Shown piece by piece: positions 11,501 through 23,500 of a stretch of 64,000 bases of DNA. This stretch comes from Xenopus tropicalis (taxonomy: Eukaryota > Chordata > Amphibia > Anura > Pipidae), in the NCBI RefSeq assembly GCF_000004195.4, contig NC_030686.2:43836461-43900460 (forward strand). The letters run 5' to 3'. The notes under the pieces are model-generated. The model was not told where the DNA came from and ran no database searches. It saw nothing but the letters and a program-made list of their open reading frames with translations. How positions within the stretch are numbered: position 1 is the stretch's first letter; each line of letters starts with the position of its first letter. Position numbers and translations under genes: made by a program.

Positions 11501-14500
11501 AAAGGTAGAGGGCACAGAGACTGGGGAAAGGTAGAGGGCACAGAGACTGGGGGAAAAGTAGAGGGCACAGAGACTGGGGGAAAGGTAGAGAGCACAGAGA
11601 CTAAAGGAAAGTAAGAGGGCACAGAGACTGGGGGAAAGGTAGAGGGCACAGAGACTGGGGGAAAGGTAGAGGGCACAGAGACTGGGGGAAAGGTAGAGGG
11701 CACAGAGACCGGGGGAAAGGTAGAGGGCACAGAGACTAAAGGAAAGTAAGAGGGCACAGAGACTGGGGGAAAGGTAGAGGGCACAGAGACTGGGGGAAAG
11801 GTAGAGGGCACAGAGACTGGGGGAAAGGTAGAGGGCACAGAGACTGGGGGAAAGGTAGAGGGCACACAGAGGGCAGGGCAAGCAGAAGGCATTAAGATTG
11901 GTCAGAAGCCTGAGGGTTTGGAAGAGCAAGCTAGGTGTTTGAAAAAAGGTGGGTGGGTGCTGTAATAATAAGGATAGATGTTTGGGGTGGGAACAATATT
12001 GCCTAGATATGTGGAAAGATGGTGCTCAGAAGAGACTGGGTTGGAAGATGGAGCAGAAAGCAGATGGAGGGGGTACAAAAGAGAGAAATATGCAGAGATG
12101 GAGGCAGGTGGGATGCAAAGAGACAGCGCAGGGAAATGAGGAGCCGGAAGGTGGTATGGAAAGGTGGGTACCAAATACAAAAGGTGGCCTGGGGCAGATT
12201 ATTACAACATGACATCCACTGGCGGCTCTACCGACATTAAACTTTACCTTGGCTTGATATCTGCCCCTCCCTTCTCCAGCCCCCTCATAGTCTGCAGCTT
12301 GGCAAAGGTTAATTTCACATTCACCTCCCAAAATCTGCCTCCTCCACATCGCCGTTTGGCTGCTGCCTCCCTTTTTTTTTTTTTTTACATTTTAATATGT
12401 TATAAATAGGGCAGTGTGCGGAGGTCGTGCTCAGTCAGCCAGTGCTCTGGGCTCACTATGCAACCTTGCTGCCTGCTCCTGACGCTCGGCCTACTGGCTG
12501 CTGCCCCATCCCTATTACGGGCATGCCCTGCCAACTGCCACTGCCACGGAGGGGACCTTCAGCATGTCATCTGTGACACCGCCGGGCTGACCAAGCTGCC
12601 CAAGGTCTCCGAGCAAACCCGCCTGTTAAACCTACAGAGGAATAACTTCCCTGTGCTAGCCCCGAACGCCTTCAAGGAGATGAAGGGATTGGTCTCCTTG
12701 CACATGCAACACTGCAAGATCCGGGAGGTCTCCAGCGGAGCTTTCCGGGGTCTCAAAAGATTGGTCTACCTCTACCTGTCCAACAACGAGATAAGCGTTC
12801 TGGGCACGGGAGCGTTTGACGAGTTGTCCGAACTCACCTATCTCTACATGGACCACAATAAGATCATTGACCTCCCCAAAGGGCTCTTCTCACCTCTCTT
12901 CAACTTGTTTATCCTGCAGCTCGGCAATAACAAAGTGCGGGATTTGAAGGCGGCGACCTTCACAGGGGCCAAGGACCTCCGCTGGCTCTACCTATCTGAT
13001 AATGAGATCACTAACATGCAGCCGGGGTCTCTGGATGAGGTGGAGAACCTGGCCATCTTCCACATGGATGGCAACCAGTTGAGCTCCTACCCGCTGGCAG
13101 CCATTAGCAAGCTGAGAGTGGTAGAAGATCTGAAGATATCCAGAAACCCCATAAAGATCATCCCAGATTTTGCCTTCCAGTCCTTTGGGCGTTATATGGA
13201 GTCTCTGTCCATGGAAAATATGGGTGTGGAGAAGGTCAGTATATAACTGGAAGTGGGCACATACTGGCATACTCAAAGCTCAAAGTTTCAGTCTTCGTAT
13301 CAAACAGGGGTCCAACTATGTTCATTATAAGCAGAGGAGCTTAGTAACACAGGGATCAGATGGGTGCCGAGGGTATGGATCGCACGTTCGCTCAAGGAAA
13401 GGGTTAACTGGGCAGCTCTCAGTTTGGGTCTCCGTTGCTAAGCCCTCCCTTTCCCTGTGTCTATAAAGAACGGTCTGTTTATTGACACGGTGTCTCTAAA
13501 GAAGTGGGTCCCACTGCGGCTCACAAAGCAGTCCCTGTCTATGATCCACGTGTGCTCTATAAGGCGGGGGGGGGGTTAGTACCTGCATGGCTCAGTGCAG
13601 GGCTTTAAAAACATCCCAGGTAGCACAGTAAGGTACCCACACAGTGTGCAGGTCTGAATATGAACAACTCAGTACAGGTAAAGATTAAAATACACGGTCG
13701 CATAGGCAGTGAAATAAAAATGTTAAAAGCTTCCTCCCTGTCTTAAAAAACAGCAGTCCTGTCCTGCTTTATGGCTGAGATTCCAGAGTAGTCTGTCACC
13801 AGCTAGAATCTCAGCCATAAAGCAGGGCAGGACTGCTGCTTACAATGGGGGGGGGATCAGATAGGATCTGTGCCACTGTGACAGAATGCTCTGTTATACA
13901 GATAGCTAGAATCTCAGCCATAAAGCAGGGCAGGACTGCTGCTTACAATGGGGGGGATCAGATAGGATCTGTGCCACTGTGACAGAATGCTCTGTTATAC
14001 AGATAGCTAGAATCTCAGCCATAAAGCAGGGCAGGACTGCTGCTTACAATGGGGGGGATCAGATAGGATCTGTGCCACTGTGACAGAATGCTCTGTTATA
14101 CAGATAGCTAGAATCTCAGCCATAAAGCAGGGCAGGACTGCTGCTTACAATGGGGGGGATCAGATAGGATCTGTGCCACTGTGACAGAATGCTCTGTTAT
14201 ACAGATAGCTAGAATCTCAGCCATAAAGCAGGGCAGGACTGCTGCTTACAATGGGGGGGATCAGATAGGATCTGTGCCACTGTGACAGAATGCTCTGTTA
14301 TACAGATAGCTAGAATCTCAGCCATAAAGCAGGGCAGGACTGCTGCTTACAATGGGGATCAGATAGAATCTGTGCCACTGTGACAGAATGCTCTGTTATA
14401 CAGATAGCTAGAATCTCAGCCATAAAGCAGGGCAGGACTGCTGCTTACAATGGGGGGATCAGATAGGATCTGTGCCACTGTGACAGAATGCTCTGTTATA

Positions 14501-17500
14501 CAGATAGCTAGAATCTCAGCCATAAAGCAGGGCAGGACTGCTGCTTACAATGGGGGGGATCAGATAGGATCTGTGCCACTGTGACAGAATGCTCTGTTAT
14601 ACAGATAGCTAGAATCTCAGCCATAAAGCAGGGCAGGACTGCTGCTTACAATGGGGGATCAGATAGGACCTGTGCCACCGTGACAGAATGCTCTGTTATA
14701 CAGATAGCTAGAATCTCAGCCATAAAGCAGGGCAGGACTGCTGCTTACAATGGGGGGGATCAGATAGGATCTGTGCCACTGTGACAGAATGCTCTGTTAT
14801 ACAGATAGCTAGAATCTCAGCCATAAAGCAGGGCAGGACTGCTGCTTACAATGGGGGGGATCAGATAGGATCTGTGCCACTGTGACAGAATGCTCTGTTA
14901 TACAGATAGCTAGAATCTCAGCCATAAAGCAGGGCAGGACTGCTGCTTACAATGGGGGGATCAGATAGGATCTGTGCCACTGTGACAGAATGCTCTGTTA
15001 TACAGATAGCTAGAATCTCAGCCATAAAGCAGGGCAGGACTGCTGCTTACAATGGGGGGATCAGATAGGATCTGTGCCACTGTGACAGAATGCTCTGTTA
15101 TACAGATAGCTAGAATCTCAGCCATAAAGCAGGGCAGGACTGCTGCTTACAATGGGGGGATCAGATAGGATCTGTGCCACTGTGACAGAATGCTCTGTTA
15201 TACAGATAGCTAGAATCTCAGCCATAAAGCAGGGCAGGACTGCTGCTTACAATGGGGGGGATCAGATAGGATCTGTGCCACTGTGACAGAATGCTCTGTT
15301 ATACAGATAGCTAGAATCTCAGCCATAAAGCAGGGCAGGACTGCTGCTTACAATGGGGGGGATCAGATAGGATCTGTGCCACTGTGACAGAATGCTCTGT
15401 TATACAGATAGCTAGAATCTCAGCCATAAAGCAGGGCAGGACTGCTGCTTACAATGGGGGGATCAGATAGGATCTGTGCCACTGTGACAGAATGCTCTGT
15501 TATACAGATAGCTAGAATCTCAGCCATAAAGCAGGGCAGGACTGCTGCTTACAATGGGGGGATCAGATAGGACCTGTGCCACCGTGACAGAATGCTCTGT
15601 TATAAATGAAAATGCACTTTAGACAAACAGATAACAGTCGGCCCTATGTTGCATCTTAGCAAGACAGTAGTGCTCTCTTTTGCTGAATAGAGGTAGACAG
15701 TACCAACTGTACCATGAAATACACTGTCCATGCAAGCAGAAAAACATACTACAGGGCTTAATTACAAACAGCAAAATTATAATGCAGTGTTGTCCCCACA
15801 ATCCCAGTGCGAGCACCCTCTGTAGCACCCTCTGTAGCACCCACTGTAGCACCCACTGTAGCACCCTCTGTAGCACCCTCTGTAGCACCCACTGTAGCAC
15901 CCACTGTAGCACCCACTGTAGCACCCACTGTAGCACCCTCTGTAGCATCCACTGTAGCACCCACTGTAGCACCCACTGTAGCACCCTCTGTAGCACCCAC
16001 TGTAGCACCCACCCAACAACATCACAGACACGAGCACCTGAATGGGCAAACGTCGCCAGCGGGGAAGGGGGTTATTTAACAAATGTTCCTTTAGTTTTCA
16101 GACAAAGCGTTCGTTGGGGTCACAACTCTGAAGACGCTAAACATCGAGGGCAACAAATTGAGCCAACTTCCTGCCAATGTGCCATACTCCTCCCTACAGA
16201 GCCTCGCTCTGGCTAATAACCCATGGCACTGTACTTGCCAACTGGCAGCCCTGCGGAGGTGAGTTAATGCCCCAGATTTCAGACAAGATGTTGTTACTGA
16301 ATATTATAACTCTGACACTTTGGTTGCAGGTGGGTAGATGGGAGCCGCGCTCGCCCTAATGCCACCTGTGCCAGCCCCTCACAGTACCGTGGGCAGCAGC
16401 TGAAAGACACCGGGGCCTTCCGTTCCTGCAAGCAGCCAACCAAGAAACTAAAGAAGACTGAGCGTCATTAAAGGTGATGGGGCACGTAGGGAGGGTAATT
16501 ATAGGAAGGGTACATATCTAACAGGAAGTCCCACGAAAAGCAGTCCCCTAGTCATGTGATCAATTCAACCGTTACCAGTACTTAAGTACGTCCTGAGCAC
16601 CCAGGGATGGTCTTTCCCATGGTCAGGAACTGGGGCAGGTTGTCCCCGAATGAGAAGTCAACAATTTTTTTATCACTAGATTGCCATACTCCACCAGCCC
16701 AGTTAGTATAGAGTTGGAATATTCCACCAGCCCAGTCAGTGTAGAGTTGGCATACTCCACCAGCCCCAGTCAGTGTAGAGTTGGCATACTCCTCCAGCCC
16801 CAGTCAGTGTAGAGTTGGCATACTCCTCCAGCCCCAGTCAGTGTAGAGTTGGCATACTCCTCCAGCCCCAGTCATTGTAGAGTTGGCATACTCCTCCAGC
16901 CCCAGTCATTGTAGAGTTGGCATACTACTCCAGCCCCAGTCATTGTAGAGTTGGCGTACTCCTCCAGCCCCAGTCAGTGTAGAGTTGGCATACTCCTCCA
17001 GCCCCAGCCAGTGTAGAGTTGGCGTACTCCTCCAGCCCCAGTCAGTGTAGAGTTGGCGTACTCCTCCAGCCCCAGCCAGTGTAGAGTTGGCGTACTCCTC
17101 CAGCCCCAGTCAGTGTAGAGTTGGCGTACTCCTCCAGCCCCAGCCAGTGTAGAGTTGGCGTACTCCTCCAGCCCCAGTCAGTGTAGAGTTGGCATACTCC
17201 TCCAGCCCCAGCCAGTGTAGAGTTGGCATACTCCTCCAGCCCCAGCCAGTGTAGAGTTGGCGTACTCCTCCAGCCCCAGTCAGTGTAGAGTTGGCGTACT
17301 CCACCAGCCCCAGTCAGTGTAGAGTTGGCATACTCCTCCAGCCCCAGTCAGTGTAGAGTTGGCATACTCCTCCAGCCCCAGCCAGTGTAGAGTTGGCATA
17401 CTCCTCCAGCCCCAGCCAGTGTAGAGTTGGCATACTCCTCCAGCCCCAGTCATTGTAGAGTTGGCATACTCCTCCAGCCCCAGTCAGTGTAGAGTTGGAA

Positions 17501-20500
17501 TATTCCACCAGCCCAGTCAGTGTAGAGTTGGCGTACTCCACCAGCCCCAGTCAGTGTAGAGTTGGCATACTTCTCCAGCCCCAGCCAGTGTAGATTTGGC
17601 ATACTACTCCAGCCCCAGTCATTGTAGAGTTGGCATACTCCTCCAGCCCCAGTCAGTGTAGAGTTGGCATAATCCACCAGCCCCAGCCAGTACAGAGTTG
17701 GCATACTCCTCCAGCCCCAGCCAGTGTAGAGTTGGCATAATCCACCAGCCCCAGCCAGTACAGAGTTGGCATACTACTCCAGCCCCAGTGTAGAGTTGGC
17801 GTACTCCACCAGCCCCAGTGTAGAGTTGGCGTAATCCACCAGCCCCAGTGTAGAGTTGGCGTAATCCACCAGCCCCAGTGTAGAGTTGGCGTACTCCACC
17901 AGCCCCAGTGTAGAGTTGGCGTACTCCACCAGCCCCAGTGTAGAGTTGGCGTACTCCACCGGCCCCAGTGTAGAGTTGGCGTACTCCACCGGCCCCTGTG
18001 TAGAGTTGGCGTACTCCACCGGCCCCAGTGTAGAGTTGGCATACTCCACCGGCCCCAGTGTAGAGTTGGCGTACTCCACCGGCCCCAGTGTAGAGTTGGC
18101 GTACTCCACCGGCCCCAGTGTAGAGTTGGCGTACTCCACCGGCCCCAGTGTAGAGTTGGCGTACTCCACCGGCCCCAGTGTAGAGTTGGCGTACTCCACC
18201 GGCCCCAGTGTAGAGTTGGCGTACTCCACCGGCCCCTGTGTAGAGTTGGCGTACTCCACCGGCCCCTGTGTAGAGTTGGCGTACTCCACCGGCCCCTGTG
18301 TAGAGTTGGCGTAATCCACCGGCCCCAGTGTAGAGTTGGCGTAATCCACCGGCCCCAGTGTAGAGTTGGCGTACTCCACCGGCCCCAGTGTAGAGTTGGC
18401 GTACTCCACCGGCCCCAGTGTAGAGTTGGCGTACTCCACCGGCCCCAGTGTAGAGTTGGCGTACTCCACCGGCCCCAGTGTAGAGTTGGCGTACTCCACC
18501 GGCCCCAGTGTAGAGTTGGCGTACTCCACCAGCCCAGTCAGTGTAGAGTTGGCGTACTCCTCCAGCCCCAGTCAGTGTAGAGTTGGCATACTACTCCAGC
18601 CCCAGTCATTGTAGAGTTGGCATAATCCACCAGCCCCAGTCAGTGTAGAGTTGGCATAATCCACCAGCCCCAGCCAGTACAGAGTTGGCATACTCCTCCA
18701 GCCCCAGCCAGTACAGAGTTGGCATACTCCTCCAGCCCCAGCCAGTACAGAGTTGGCATACTCCTCCAGCCCCAGCCAGTGTAGAGTTGGCATAATCCAC
18801 CAGCCCCAGCCAGTACAGAGTTGGCATACTACTCCAGCCCCAGTGTAGAGTTGGCGTACTCCACCAGCCCCAGTGTAGAGTTGGCGTACTCCACCGGCCC
18901 CAGTCAGTGTAGAGTTGGCATACTCCTCCAGCCCCAGTCAGTGTAGAGTTGGCATACTCCTCCAGCCCCAGTCAGTGTAGAGTTGGCATACTACTCCAGC
19001 CCCAGTCATTGTAGAGTTGGCATACTACTCCAGCCCCAGTCATTGTAGAGTTGGCATACTACTCCAGCCCCAGTCATTGTAGAGTTGGCATACTCCTCCG
19101 GCCCCAGTCAGTGTAGAGTTGGCATACTCCTCCAGCCCCAGCCAGTGTAGAGTTGGCGTACTCCTCCAGCCCCAGTCAGTGTAGAGTTGGCGTACTCCAC
19201 CAGCCCCAGTCAGTGTAGAGTTGGCATACTCCTCCAGCCCCAGTCAGTGTAGAGTTGGCATACTCCTCCAGCCCCAGCCAGTGTAGAGTTGGCATACTCC
19301 TCCAGCCCCAGCCAGTGTAGAGTTGGCATACTCCTCCAGCCCCAGTCATTGTAGAGTTGGCATACTCCTCCAGCCCCAGTCAGTGTAGAGTTGGAATATT
19401 CCACCAGCCCAGTCAGTGTAGAGTTGGCGTACTCCACCAGCCCCAGTCAGTGTAGAGTTGGCATACTTCTCCAGCCCCAGCCAGTGTAGAGTTGGCATAC
19501 TACTCCAGCCCCAGTCATTGTAGAGTTGGCATACTCCTCCAGCCCCAGTCAGTGTAGAGTTGGCATAATCCACCAGCCCCAGCCAGTACAGAGTTGGCAT
19601 ACTCCTCCAGCCCCAGCCAGTGTAGAGTTGGCATACTCCTCCAGCCCCAGCCAGTGTAGAGTTGGCATACTCCTCCAGCCCCAGTCATTGTAGAGTTGGC
19701 ATACTCCTCCAGCCCCAGTCAGTGTAGAGTTGGAATATTCCACCAGCCCAGTCAGTGTAGAGTTGGCGTACTCCACCAGCCCCAGTCAGTGTAGAGTTGG
19801 CATACTTCTCCAGCCCCAGCCAGTGTAGATTTGGCATACTACTCCAGCCCCAGTCATTGTAGAGTTGGCATACTCCTCCAGCCCCAGTCAGTGTAGAGTT
19901 GGCATAATCCACCAGCCCCAGCCAGTACAGAGTTGGCATACTCCTCCAGCCCCAGCCAGTGTAGAGTTGGCATAATCCACCAGCCCCAGCCAGTACAGAG
20001 TTGGCATACTACTCCAGCCCCAGTGTAGAGTTGGCGTACTCCACCAGCCCCAGTGTAGAGTTGGCGTAATCCACCAGCCCCAGTGTAGAGTTGGCGTAAT
20101 CCACCAGCCCCAGTGTAGAGTTGGCGTACTCCACCAGCCCCAGTGTAGAGTTGGCGTACTCCACCAGCCCCAGTGTAGAGTTGGCGTACTCCACCGGCCC
20201 CAGTGTAGAGTTGGCGTACTCCACCGGCCCCTGTGTAGAGTTGGCGTACTCCACCGGCCCCAGTGTAGAGTTGGCGTACTCCACCGGCCCCAGTGTAGAG
20301 TTGGCGTACTCCACCGGCCCCAGTGTAGAGTTGGCGTACTCCACCGGCCCCAGTGTAGAGTTGGCGTACTCCACCGGCCCCAGTGTAGAGTTGGCGTACT
20401 CCACCGGCCCCAGTGTAGAGTTGGCGTACTCCACCGGCCCCAGTGTAGAGTTGGCGTACTCCACCGGCCCCTGTGTAGAGTTGGCGTACTCCACCGGCCC

Positions 20501-23500
20501 CTGTGTAGAGTTGGCGTACTCCACCGGCCCCTGTGTAGAGTTGGCGTAATCCACCGGCCCCAGTGTAGAGTTGGCGTAATCCACCGGCCCCAGTGTAGAG
20601 TTGGCGTACTCCACCGGCCCCAGTGTAGAGTTGGCGTAATCCACCGGCCACAGTGTAGAGTTGGCGTACTCCACCGGCCCCAGTGTAGAGTTGGCGTACT
20701 CCACCGGCCCCAGTGTAGAGTTGGCGTACTCCACCGGCCCCAGTGTAGAGTTGGCGTACTCCACCAGCCCAGTCAGTGTAGAGTTGGCGTACTCCTCCAG
20801 CCCCAGTCAGTGTAGAGTTGGCATACTACTCCAGCCCCAGTCATTGTAGAGTTGGCATAATCCACCAGCCCCAGTCAGTGTAGAGTTGGCATAATCCACC
20901 AGCCCCAGCCAGTACAGAGTTGGCATACTCCTCCAGCCCCAGCCAGTACAGAGTTGGCATACTCCTCCAGCCCCAGCCAGTACAGAGTTGGCATACTCCT
21001 CCAGCCCCAGCCAGTGTAGAGTTGGCATAATCCACCAGCCCCAGCCAGTACAGAGTTGGCATACTACTCCAGCCCCAGTGTAGAGTTGGCGTACTCCACC
21101 AGCCCCAGTGTAGAGTTGGCGTACTCCACCGGCCCCAGTCAGTGTAGAGTTGGCATACTCCTCCAGCCCCAGTCAGTGTAGAGTTGGCATACTCCTCCAG
21201 CCCCAGTCAGTGTAGAGTTGGCATACTACTCCAGCCCCAGTCATTGTAGAGTTGGCATACTACTCCAGCCCCAGTCATTGTAGAGTTGGCATACTCCTCC
21301 GGCCCCAGTCAGTGTAGAGTTGGCATACTCCTCCAGCCCCAGCCAGTGTAGAGTTGGCGTACTCCTCCAGCCCCAGTCAGTGTAGAGTTGGCGTACTCCA
21401 CCAGCCCCAGTCAGTGTAGAGTTGGCATACTCCTCCAGCCCCAGTCAGTGTAGAGTTGGCATACTCCTCCAGCCCCAGCCAGTGTAGAGTTGGCATACTC
21501 CTCCAGCCCCAGTCAGTGTAGAGTTGGCATACTCCTCCAGCCCCAGCCAGTGTAGAGTTGGCATACTCCTCCAGCCCCAGCCAGTGTAGAGTTGGCATAC
21601 TCCTCCAGCCCCAGCCAGTGTAGAGTTGGCATACTCCTCCAGCCCCAGTCAGTGTAGAGTTGGCATACTCCTCCAGCCCCAGCCAGTGTAGAGTTGGCAT
21701 ACTCCTCCAGCCCCAGCCAGTGTAGAGTTGGCATACTCCTCCAGCCCCAGCCAGTGTAGAGTTGGCATACTCCTCCAGCCCCAGTCATTGTAGAGTTGGC
21801 ATACTCCTCCAGCCCCAGTCAGTGTAGAGTTGGAATATTCCACCAGCCCAGTCAGTGTAGAGTTGGCGTACTCCACCAGCCCCAGTCAGTGTAGAGTTGG
21901 CATACTTCTCCAGCCCCAGCCAGTGTAGAGTTGGCATACTACTCCAGCCCCAGTCATTGTAGAGTTGGCATACTCCTCCAGCCCCAGTCAGTGTAGAGTT
22001 GGCATAATCCACCAGCCCCAGCCAGTACAGAGTTGGCATACTCCTCCAGCCCCAGCCAGTGTAGAGTTGGCATAATCCACCAGCCCCAGCCAGTACAGAG
22101 TTGGCATACTACTCCAGCCCCAGTGTAGAGTTGGCGTACTCCACCAGCCCCAGTGTAGAGTTGGCGTAATCCACCAGCCCCAGTGTAGAGTTGGCGTACT
22201 CCACCAGCCCCAGTGTAGAGTTGGCGTACTCCACCAGCCCCAGTGTAGAGTTGGCGTACTCCACCAGCCCCAGTGTAGAGTTGGCGTACTCCACCGGCCC
22301 CAGTGTAGAGTTGGCGTACTCCACCGGCCCCAGTGTAGAGTTGGCGTACTCCACCGGCCCCAGTGTAGAGTTGGCGTACTCCACCGGCCCCCAGTGTAGA
22401 GTTGGCGTACTCCACCGGCCCCAGTGTAGAGTTGGCGTACTCCACCGGCCCCAGTGTAGAGTTGGCGTACTCCACCGGCCCCAGTGTAGAGTTGGCGTAC
22501 TCCACCGGCCCCAGTGTAGAGTTGGCGTACTCCACCGGCCCCAGTGTAGAGTTGTTGTACTCCACCGGCCCCTGTGTAGAGTTGTTGTACTCAACCAGCC
22601 ACAGTATAGAGTTGTCCTACTCCACCAGCCCTAGTTATTGTAGAATTATCATATTCCACCAGCCCCAGTCAAAGCTGAAGTACTTACCCACCATATCTTT
22701 GTCAGACAAGAGGCTCATTTACAAAAATCTCTAAATCTAAAATAAATACTTCCTAAACTAATAATGGCAGACACAGCGTTATGTTCCATTAGGGTTGGAT
22801 GATGGGTATGACAAGTTTAACCAGGCACAAGGCTGGGCTGCCCTCTACACTCATAACTTTTCCATCCCACAGGCACCTAAGGGACAGTCTCGGCAACTGA
22901 TTGTTGACAAGAAAACTACTGACCTCTATGACCAGCCAGAAGCTCCCACCAAAGTCTGCACTCATCTCTTACTTCCCTTAGTTCCTATGGTTCCTCCAGT
23001 CCCTGGTGGTTTTGCCCTATGCACTCTGCTAATACATATAGTGACTATACAGTATATATAACATATACTCTGCCATACAGCTATATCACATTACTACCTG
23101 TGTACTGTCCAGTAGAGTCAAAGCTATTCTAATACTTCGTATACATAAAACCCACCTCCCTAACAGCTAAGCCAATGGTTCTGATCCGTATACAACTGGC
23201 TGAAACATAGGCAGCAAATCCCAACCAGCTATTTATCATGAAGATATTCTTATCTATTTATTCTTGTTCAGTTACGACCCCTAAACCTAGAGATTAAACC
23301 TCAAAAGCACCCTTCTCCCATCAATATCGCTCCCCCTGATACACATGGATTCCAAAACTGTTGTTTCCATTAAATTGTTTATTTTCTTATATAAATTTGG
23401 ATGTATATAAACATTTTGGCTGCAATTACCAAGTTGTCTCTCTCTTTCCCTGATTTTTTTTTTGTTGCCCCAGGGGTATAAGTGCCGCCCTAATGCCACA

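Noticed and set aside
9735..11929. Long minus-strand open frames (332 and 423 codons) of repeating Pro/Ser/Thr/Phe/Val units
   Set aside because: They lie wholly in the 27-bp array. A 27-bp period keeps any frame open, stop-free frames occur on both strands, and there is no start context, splice structure or non-repeat domain.
12416..12457. In-frame extension of CHAD upstream of 12458
   Set aside because: The upstream codon at 12416 is GTG and lies only about 10 bp after the TATA box, before the expected start of transcription. The hydrophobic signal peptide begins at 12458.
13801..15604. CRISPR-like regular repeats
   Set aside because: Units are identical along their whole length with no unique spacers, and the genome is vertebrate.
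15619..16216. Cys/Ser/Thr/His-rich and Ala/Pro/Val-rich frames
   Set aside because: They are translations of the 12-bp array in different frames, overlapping the genuine CHAD exon 2.
17774..20764. Open frames of about 250 codons with repeating [10 protein letters not shown]
   Set aside because: Produced by the 30-bp units, also divisible by three. The pattern breaks as soon as 34-bp units begin, so it tracks the repeat and not selection.
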